Origin: Tridacna crocea
Lineage: Eukaryota; Mollusca; Bivalvia; Cardiida; Cardiidae
DNA length: 64,000 nucleotides
Assembly (NCBI GenBank): GCA_943736015.1
Contig: OX031061.1
Location: forward strand, 16,129,290-16,193,289
Reading direction: 5' to 3'
Translations under genes and position numbers: made by a program
Shown here: piece after piece, positions 57,763 through 64,000 of the stretch
How the letters are laid out: each line of letters opens with the position of its first letter
How positions within the stretch are numbered: the first letter of the stretch is position 1
The notes under the pieces: generated by a model
What the model saw: the letters and a program-made list of their open reading frames with translations, nothing else
Database searches by the model: none
Told to the model about the DNA's origin: nothing

Positions 57763-57992
57763 ATTAGCTCTTTACAACCCAATGCCGAGTTTTATGCATC
57801 TTGAGGAAGATACCGATTGAAATCATTGTGGGAAAAGAAGAAAATGCTGATAAGCAGCATTTTCTCCCTTTCCCACAATATTTTCCACCTTTCCCAGAAC
57901 AAATTTCAATTTTTGAGGCACATTGCTTTTGTCATTGGCAAAAGCTTTCAGTTTGGACCAGTCTTACATTTTGTTGTTAGGTAAAGATTTAA
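57763..57992 (-). mobile_element. Type-1 PC-MITE
   Basis: Left TTAA eroded (ATTAGCTCTTTACAACCC), right TTTAA. Core loop GCTGATAAGCAGC with otherwise paired arms. Confidence 0.82.
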
Positions 57993-58207
57993 ATTTCTAT
58001 ATGGTCAAGGCCTATTTTATCTTGTAACTAAGTCTGTTATTAAGAATGTGGTTATTATGAGCCCATGAATATGCGGCCGCTTGCTTTGATTTTGGTAAAT
58101 AGTTGAAATGCTTGCTTTACTTCCTATGTATTGATGGTACATGAAAATTGCTCTTTTAGAAATTTTATTTGTATTTCTTTTTTTTTTTATTTTTCCCTTT
58201 TTTCACT

Positions 58208-58435
58208 TTAACCCTTTACCAAGCAATCCATGGTTTTCATGGCCTTGAGAAAAGAAGCCTTTTGAAAACATTGTGGGAAAAGGAGAAAATGCTGGTTACC
58301 AGCTGTTACCAGCATTTTCTTCTATTCCCACAATGTTTTCTACCCTACTGGAAACAAATTTTAATTTTTGAGTTACTTCTGATTTGTCGTCGGCAAGTGC
58401 TTTCAATTTGGACCAATATAACATTTTGTCATTAA
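58208..58435 (-). mobile_element. Type-1 PC-MITE with loop duplication
   Basis: Core GCTGGTTACCAGCTGTTACC, AGCATTTTCTTC: the loop and start of the second arm are repeated. Left TTAA, right end eroded. Confidence 0.8.
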
Positions 58436-58446
58436 CCTTACATCAA

Positions 58447-58583
58447 TTAACCCTATGTTTCAATGACCTTGAGAAAGAAGACTTTTGACAGCATCATGGG
58501 AAAAGGAGAAAATGATAGTAACTAGCATTTTGTCCTATAAATCCACAATGCTTTCTATGTTGTCATTGACAAATCTCAGTTAA
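58447..58583 (-). mobile_element. Diverged PC-MITE
   Basis: TTAACCCTATGTTTCAATGA, GGGAAAAGGAGAAAATGATA, GCATTTTGTCC, ATCCACAATGCTTTC; truncated right part. Confidence 0.6.
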
Positions 58584-58797
58584 CCCATTACTACTCTTGA
58601 CGCCCCTGAGAAAGAAGTCTTTAGAAAACATTGTGGGAAAAGGAGAAAATGCTGGTAACCAGCATTTTCTCCTTTTCCCACAATGTTTTCTACCCTTCAT
58701 AAATCAAATTTCAAATTTTCAGTCACTTTCATTTTGTTGTCTGCAAATGCTTTCGATTTGGGCAAGCCTTAAATATTGTCATTTGGTTATGAGTTAA
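58580..58797 (-). mobile_element. Type-1 PC-MITE
   Basis: TTAA at both ends; 10 bp deleted near the left end (ATTACTACTCTTGACG). Core perfect, loop GGTAACC. Confidence 0.9.
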
Positions 58798-58871
58798 TTG
58801 AGCAGTATCTAATGACTGTACATGTCACCTAGAGATTTGGACAATCTCAAAATTTTGTATGTAAAAGGGTT

Positions 58872-59061
58872 TTAACTCTATTAAAACGACAAAATTACAG
58901 GCTGGTTCAAATTGAAAGCATTCGCAAACGATAAAGTTAATGTGACTGAAAATTGAAATTGGGTTTGAGAAGGGTAGAAAATCAGCATTTTCTCCTTTTC
59001 CCATAATGATTTCAAAAGGTTTCTTCTAAGGGTCATTAAAAGTTGGGATTGTAAAGGGTAA
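58872..59061 (+). mobile_element. Type-1 PC-MITE lacking first palindrome arm
   Basis: GGGTAGAAAATCAGCATTTT jumps from the left half to the second arm. Confidence 0.75.
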
Positions 59062-59064
59062 ATC

Positions 59065-59264
59065 CTTAATTCAAATATGGAAGCATTTGCAGGCATCAAA
59101 TTATATTGTGGTCAAATGATGTAGTTTCTCTGTGTAAGGGTAGATAGAACTGTGGAATTACAAGAAAATTTTGGTAGCCAGCATTCTCTCCTTTCCTCGC
59201 AATGTTTTCTGATGCCAAATTCCAAATAGTCGTTAGAAAAATGGGGTTATGTGGTAGAGGGTCA
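59065..59264 (+). mobile_element. Degraded PC-MITE
   Basis: TATGGAAGCATTTGCAGGCAT, GGTAGCCAGCATTCTCTCC and TATGTGGTAGAGGGTCAA remain. Confidence 0.55.
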
Positions 59265-59387
59265 AAGCAATTTTGGTTTGAGGTAACAGATATAAACAAA
59301 GTACTAGTTACAATACATACAGCATGTATTGAAGAAGGACAATTTTGCTTGCAACACATGACAAGGGGCGTTTGGACATATCATGAA

Positions 59388-59450
59388 AAATGCCATCTCG
59401 GATCACCCTGCACAGTCTGCGCAGACTAATTGGTGATGGCACTTTACAAG
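59388..59450. repeat. Hairpin GCCATCTCGGATCACC
   Basis: GCCATCTCGGATCACC faces GGTGATGGC, around an inner CAGTCTGCGCAGACT palindrome, and is followed by ACTTTAC. Confidence 0.55.
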
Positions 59451-59553
59451 TTAATTAGGTATTTTGCAACAGCAGACTTTCAAAAAACACAAAAATTACA
59501 GAAAAACGGAGATTGTGATTAAATGATTAGCCTGCACAGAATACACCGGCACT

Positions 59554-59781
59554 TTTACCCATTACCACACTATCCCTGCTTTTGACGCCCCTAAGAAAGA
59601 ATCCTTTTGAAAACATTGTTGAAAAGGAGAAAATGCTGGTAACCAGCATTTTCTCCTTTTCCCACAATGTTTTCTACCCTTCACAAAACAAATTTCAAAT
59701 TTTCAATCAGTTTTATATTGTCGTCTGCAAATGCTTTTGATTTGGACAAACCTAAAATATTGTCGTTTGGTAAGGAGTTAA
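59554..59781 (-). mobile_element. Type-1 PC-MITE
   Basis: Left end TTTTACCCATTACC, right TTAA. Core perfect except ATTGTTGAAAAGG. Confidence 0.88.
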
Positions 59782-59847
59782 AGCCCTGTTGGAAAGTACT
59801 TTTCCATGTGTTGCAGGTTGATAATAAATTAACATGTATTTGAGCCA

Positions 59848-60098
59848 TGCTCTGACAAAAGGGGGCTTACCGGTAATGCATCTTTGTGATACAGGATAAC
59901 TAGCAAGTCAACCCATGATCATGGATCTGTAAATCTGTTTTGTAGTAATCAAAATAATCATGAGGTAGATGGGTTTTCGACATACAGAAAGCTGACTTAA
60001 AGTGAAATGTATCGGCCCAGGTCAGCCTGCACGTACTGCGCAGGCTGACCTGGGTCGATACATTTCACAGATACATTAAGGCCCCATTTCTCAGAGCA
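59848..60098. mobile_element. MITE with TGCTCTGA ends and inner long hairpin
   Basis: Ends TGCTCTGACAAAAGGGGGCT and GGCCCCATTTCTCAGAGCA are imperfectly inverted. Near the right end GTGAAATGTATCGGCCCAGG TCAGCCTGC faces GCAGGCTGACCTGGGTCGAT ACATTTCAC (60001-60069), an almost perfect hairpin. Confidence 0.65.
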
Positions 60099-60202
60099 TT
60101 TATTTTACTTTTTTATTTGTTCTTTCTAAGGTAATCTATGCATGCTGGGAGAAATCTTTGTATTATTTTATGAACTTTATTTTTCTTTCGTCCCTGTAGT
60201 TC

Positions 60203-60418
60203 AATTGTTTACCTTACTTTGCAGGCTTTGATGACCCTGAGAAATAAAGTTTTTGAAAACATGGAAAAGGAAATATTGGTATCTAGGATTTTCTCCTTTT
60301 CCCACAATATTTTCTACCATTTCGAAGACAAAACCCTTCGCTTGAATAACCTTTTTATTTGTTATCTACAAGTGCTTTTATTTGGACAAATCTAAAGTTT
60401 TTACCATTTGGCAGGAAT
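60203..60418 (-). mobile_element. Diverged type-1 PC-MITE
   Basis: GCTTTGATGACCCTGAGAAA, ACATGGAAAAGGAAATATTG, CCCACAATATTTTCTACC and TTATCTACAAGTGCTTTT. Confidence 0.65.
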
Positions 60419-61069
60419 TTGAATATGTAACATGACTTAGTTGAGGGCAAAGTGTTATACTTGTACTTTGTATTTTTGATATTAATTTGGGTATCCTCGA
60501 GTGCCTAAGAGAACTTGAGTTGATTTGTAGATGAAGATCTGATGACAAAAAAGAATAGCTGTCTGGTCTTATACTTACGCTACCCTTAATATTTAGATGA
60601 TATCATCTTACACTGTATGGGAGGAAAGCAGATTTCAGATTCCAGGGGAGGGTCCCTGTCCAAGACATGACACTGCCCTATTGTGTCACTGATGAAACAA
60701 ATAAGTAGGAGAAGAAACTGTCCCTGTATCAAAATGAATAGAAAATTGTCTAAAAGATTATTCATTCAAAATTTTCTATAATATATCAGCACAATGTATA
60801 GCCGCCTTTCTCTTCTTTTTTTGTTCTCTTGTGGCACCAAGTTTGTTTCTCATAATTTTTCTTATTTATGAAGAATACCTTTTATTCCAGGGATCGTATA
60901 TACACATATCTCTATATGCGATCCATGTTCATATCCAACTAAACGACTGTTGTATATGTTGTTTTCCTGACCACATGCTTGTTTATATTGTCCTCATGTT
61001 TTCCTTTACTGGAACTGAGAGAATAAGACTTTTGTATTGTATTTGTATTGTATTGCCAGTTATTTTTCA
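60419..61069. other. Intron 12, unassigned
   Basis: A/T-rich DNA without a recognised repeat or a coding exon with credible splice sites. Confidence 0.5.
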
Positions 61070-61262
61070 AGGGTTGATGATGTCGCTGTGACAGTATTCA
61101 TTCTTTTCTCACCATTGATTACTGTCTCCACAATCCCTCCACAATAATTGTTCGGGAAACAGTCAGTGGCTTGGGAAGAATATCATGCACTGTACTGGTA
61201 ACAGAAACACCAGGAAAGCATGGATAGGTTTATTTGTTGCTGTGGTTTCAGTGAAATGATGT
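61070..61262 (+). mobile_element. SINE-2, 5'-truncated
   Basis: GTGACAGTATTCATTCTTTTC, GTCAGTGGCTTGGGAAGAAT, AACACCAGGAAAGCATGGAT. Confidence 0.65.
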
Positions 61263-61403
61263 CAACAGCGTTACACACCATACTGTCAATCATTTAACTT
61301 ACTTCCACATTGAAAATGTTGGTTGAGTTTTTTGCCGTTCTTTGGGTTAGCGTCAGTTGTTTCAATTTTGAATGTGTTTGTCTTTCTATTTCTTGTGAAA
61401 ATT

Positions 61404-61595
61404 TTCTCGTCCAAATTGAAAGCATTTGCAGATGACAAAATAAAGGTGACTAAAAATAGAAATTTGTTCTAAGAAAGGTAAAAAAACACTGTGGGAAAAG
61501 GAGAAAATGCTGGTTACCAGCATTTTTTCCTTTTCCCATAGCGTTTTCAAAAGGCTTCTTTCTCAGGGGCGTCAAAAGTAGGGATTGTGGGTTAA
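61404..61595 (+). mobile_element. Type-1 PC-MITE, 25 bp upstream of exon 13
   Basis: Left end truncated (TTTTCTCGTCCAAATTG), right end GGGATTGTGGGTTAA, with the final GGTAATG lost. Core nearly perfect. Confidence 0.85.
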
Positions 61596-61620
61596 CAGGG
61601 CAGATGATTTTTTTTTTCAG

Positions 61621-61722
61621 GTTCATTACCAGCACAATCATCCCCTGGACCCAAGTATTACTGGACCCCGACAGAGATGAGCCCAGTTGCTCCAGGGGGC
61701 TTGATTATCAATCCACAAACAG
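61621..61722 (+). CDS. R3HDM-like exon 13 (residues 479-512)
   Basis: Acceptor GATTTTTTTTTTCAG|GTTCAT and donor CAAACAG|GTAGGC, 102 bp, phase 1 to phase 1. With the carried G it reads GSLPAQSSPGPKYYWTPTEM, SPVAPGGLIINPQTG. 'PGGLIINPQTG' matches the 'PGSILINPxTGQPF' block of vertebrate R3HDM1/2. Joined in frame by a single base, it confirms the downstream part of the model. The donor ends on the G that would begin the next codon, so the gene continues beyond the window. Confidence 0.9.
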
Positions 61723-62428
61723 GTAGGCTTACCTTTTACCAAAAGATCCCTTGTTCTACCTCTGTACCACACAATGTGGACTTTTGATGACCTTGGAGAA
61801 AGATGTCTTTGAAAACATTGTGGGAAAAGGAGACAACGCTGCTTAAGGCCCAGTCACACAGCGAAAACGCATGAATTACGCACGAATTACGCACAGATTT
61901 TCTTTTCTGCGCAGTGCGTGCGTCGTATGCGTAATTCGTTGGTGGAACTAACGTTGACAGTCTGTGATTGTAAGTGGATGTGCGTCGAAGGCGGTTTGTG
62001 CGTGATTTTGAGTTTTGAACGGTTCAAAATTTTTCCGACGCGTTGGTGTGCGTAATTCATGATTCGGTGTGCGTAGTTAATGCGTCGAGTATGCGTGACT
62101 ATGTGTGGGTCACGCGTCGGCCGTCAGTGCTTATGTGTCGGAACTGGTTTGAAACCGCGCACGTCCATGTCCGTCCACTGACGCCCCACGTTCATATCAC
62201 GCATGAACCGCGCATGTATCACGTTCATTCCACTGACATCCACTGACAATCACTTAAAAAACTGACAAATAACTGACATATCACTGACGGAAAACGCATT
62301 ACAACGTACATCCACTGACGTGTGACGCATTTCCAATGCATTGCCACACACATCCGACAGACGACTAACTGACAGAAAACTGATGAATCACTGACGAATC
62401 ACTGACAACTCGCGTATGATTTTTGGCA

Positions 62429-62436
62429 TATAAAAG
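62429..62436 (+). promoter_or_regulatory. TATA-box-like site of the Harbinger element
   Basis: CATATAAAAG lies about 65 bp before the ATG of the transposase-like ORF, a spacing typical of a short 5' UTR promoter. Confidence 0.5.
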
Positions 62437-62494
62437 CAGCCATTTCGGGCACTTTTGCCATTCCAGGCCTTGCTGCCAAAGGGTCCATATCACT

Positions 62495-62788
62495 ATGAAC
62501 CCTCAAAGAAGAGATGTTATGGTGTTCCTGCTGCAGCACCAGAATGCCCAGATGGTGCAACTTCATCAGATGTTGGCCAGGAGAAGAAGACGCAGGAGAA
62601 GACAACAGATCCGGGCTGTCCGGACCAGAAACTGGATCACTAGAAGACCACAGCAGGGCTTGTATGACCGTCTGATAGTGAAGCTCAGAAATGAAGACCC
62701 AAGATCCTTCCAGAACTTCATGAGAATGCCTCCAGACATGTTTCAAGTAGTCTTCAAGGTCTCAGGATCACAGCATCAACCGATGTGA
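62495..62788 (+). pseudogene. Truncated Harbinger transposase-like ORF (97 codons)
   Basis: It starts MNPQRRDVMVFLLQHQNAQM. It has an eight-arginine tract (RRRRRRRR), then RNWITRRPQQGLYDRLIVKL, RNEDPRSFQNFMRMPPDMF. The sequence 'xxWxxRRxxxGxYxxLxxELRxEDxxxFxNFxRMxPxxF' is the usual N-terminal region of animal Harbinger nucleases ahead of the DDE domain. The catalytic domain is absent: the frame ends shortly after QVVFKVSG. There may be a cryptic splice donor at TTCAAG|GTCTCA, so this could be a retained first exon. Host function is not indicated. Confidence 0.7.
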
Positions 62789-63415
62789 AGTGTTCTGGAT
62801 TGGCAAAAGGTACTGAGGAACTCCCGTCATGGACCGCTTTTTATATGCGCGAAATGGAAGCGATAGTGATGCTGAGGGTGCGTGTTCCGTGTGTGATCCG
62901 TCAGTGATTCATGCGTGGGGCATGCGTCGACATGTGCGGAACGAAAGTGCTTGTATGTGGAAAGTACGCGAAGCGTTCGTGTTTGGACGTGCTCCGTTAG
63001 TGATTCGTGCGTCGGGCGTGCGTCGAATGTTCGTGGAATACTGCACCGTATTTGCTAGTATGCGTTGATGTGCGCAATATGTCAGTGATTTGTCAGTGAT
63101 TGTAAGTGATAAGTGTGCGGTTCATGCGTGATTCATGCGTGATTCATCAGTGATTTCTACCCCCGACACCCCGAAAAATTGGTCAATTTCTTGACAAACA
63201 AGCACGCACAAACCCACTCTGTGCGTGATTTGTGAGTGATTCGTGCGTGATCGGCTGTGTGACTGGGCCTTTAGCAGCATTGTCTCCTTGTCCCCACAGT
63301 TTTTCTAATCTATTAAAGATAATAATGATGTTTTGAGCTGCATTTCATTTGTCTTCAGTAAATGCTTTCAGTTCGGTTGTGTCCAAAATTGTGCCATTTG
63401 GTATAGTGTTAATGT

Positions 63416-63462
63416 TTAGTTTAAACATATTTATTTTACATCGATTGAGAAACAAGTTCTTA
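63416..63462 (-). mobile_element. 5'-truncated SINE-4 tail
   Basis: TTTAGTTTAAACATATTTAT through GATTGAGAAACAAGTT equals the 3' end of SINE-4 at 25453. TATAGTGTTAATG precedes it and is repeated just after it (63463-63475), a 13-bp target duplication. Confidence 0.8.
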
Positions 63463-63489
63463 TAGTGTTAATGAGCCATAACAAAATTG

Positions 63490-64000
63490 CGATTCATAGC
63501 TCTGTGATGAAAGAAGGTGGCTTCATATTATATTTCATTTTACACCATTATTTCTTTAATTGCTGGACATATCTCAACAGATTTTGATGAGATTTTCACA
63601 GATCATGTGACCTAGCACATATTGTAAAGGGTTTTTGGAATTTATTGTTGTAGCACGGAAAAAGGGGTATGCATGTCAAATTTAAACTGCATTTGTCTGT
63701 ATGTACGGCCTTTTCTTCTGAATGCAACTCCTCCCTTATTTCTTGAGGGATTTGGATCTAATTTTCACTGAATGTTTCATATTGTATGACCTATTGTCAT
63801 GATGTTAAGGTTTTGCAATTTCATCTGCATCATGGAAAAAGGGTCTTTATGTCATATTTCATTAATCACAGCTATGTCTTTAATTACTGGACATACCTCA
63901 ATGGGTTTGGATGAAGTCTTCACAGATCATGTAACCTAATACATATTGTCAGGGTTTTGGAACATATTTCTGTATCATGGAAAAAGGGAGCTTCATGTCA
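63490..64000 (+). repeat. ~162-bp tandem units (dimeric 324 bp), running off the window
   Basis: CACAGATCATGTGACCTAGC at 63597 and CACAGATCATGTAACCTAAT at 63921 are 324 bp apart. A weaker half-unit (TTTCACTGAATGTTTCATAT, TGTATGACCTATTGTC) lies between. GTATCATGGAAAAAGG ends each unit. It resembles the other family H tandem cores. Confidence 0.7.

Larger units (their letters stand above)
61846..63270 (+). mobile_element. PIF/Harbinger-derived element, 1425 bp
   Basis: Terminal inverted repeats AGGCCCAGTCACACAGC / GCTGTGTGACTGGGCCT are exact, flanked by TTA on both sides (3-bp target duplication, as in PIF/Harbinger). Sub-terminal zones are built from repeats of GTGATTCGTGCGTGA-like words on the right and their complements (CACTGACGAATCACTGAC) on the left. 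The middle holds a TATA box and a short transposase-like ORF. It lacks a full nuclease gene and is presumably non-autonomous. Confidence 0.88.
61759..63413 (-). mobile_element. Type-1 PC-MITE split by a Harbinger-type element
   Basis: 61759-61845 (CTGTACCACACAATGTGG ... GGAGACAACGCTGCTTA) and 63271-63413 (TTAGCAGCATTGTCTCC ... GTATAGTGTTAA) are the two halves. GAGACAACGCTGC faces GCAGCATTGTCTC, so the core was still paired (one mismatch) when split exactly at its tip. Confidence 0.85.

Noticed and set aside
62399..62746. A 115-codon minus-strand frame opposite the Harbinger ORF
   Set aside because: The plus-strand frame has the basic tract and the Harbinger N-terminal pattern. The antisense frame has no recognisable feature.

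Overview
The window looks like intron-rich, repeat-saturated DNA from a mollusc, most likely a bivalve. The evidence is an animal-type gene split into many small GT-AG exons, tRNA-headed SINEs, and long non-autonomous elements built around ~145-166 bp tandem units, of the general kind described as pearl-like or Helitron-like in oysters and clams. Nothing bacterial, viral or plasmid-like is visible. The species cannot be fixed from the sequence alone.

Only one host gene can be supported. On the + strand from about 31.97 kb to 61.72 kb lies the 5' and central part of an R3HDM1/R3HDM2-like gene (relative of Drosophila encore). Thirteen exons are proposed. They carry an N-terminal serine/acidic region, the R3H domain split over exons 5-7, a SUZ-like segment in exon 8, serine/glutamine-rich low-complexity exons, and a conserved 'IINPQTG' block in exon 13. 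Splice phases agree from exon to exon and give 512 codons without a stop. The 3' end lies beyond the window. The exon-1 acceptor implies an upstream non-coding exon that I cannot see. The left 31 kb holds no coding exon that I can support.

The rest is layered mobile DNA. The dominant component is a group of ~200-235 bp MITEs, called here palindrome-core MITEs (PC-MITEs). They end in TTAA-CCCTTTxCC, which suggests piggyBac-type TTAA insertion, and carry a near-perfect 65-nt central palindrome with 32-bp arms. I mark roughly 90 copies and fragments on both strands. Four types have different sub-terminal sequence but homologous palindromic cores: type 1 (terminus TTTACCAAACGA or TTACCACACAA), type 2 (TTTACTCCATAGATACTC, core GTGGCAAAAGGTGAAATTGC), type 3 and type 4 (both TTTCCCAAACAA, with core loops CTCGT/ACGAG or CTGGT/ACCAG). 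For type 1, + means the end containing ACAAAATTTTAGAC comes first.

Other layers are: a ~400 bp MITE with CATCTTCGCAAGCCAAG ends; a ~190 bp 'agagctcc' palindromic MITE; several smaller inverted-repeat MITEs; three or more SINE families; four elements with 145, 156, 166 and ~162 bp tandem cores; a 1.4 kb PIF/Harbinger-derived element with TTA target duplication and a remnant transposase-like ORF; and a 1.4 kb G-rich 38-bp minisatellite in intron 7. Elements are nested up to three deep, which gives a relative insertion order.

The most interesting signal is the behaviour of the PC-MITE palindrome: paired (compensatory) arm changes, core inversions, left-left and right-right half-element isomers, fold-back ends, template-switch duplications at the loop, and repeated insertion or breakage by other elements inside it.
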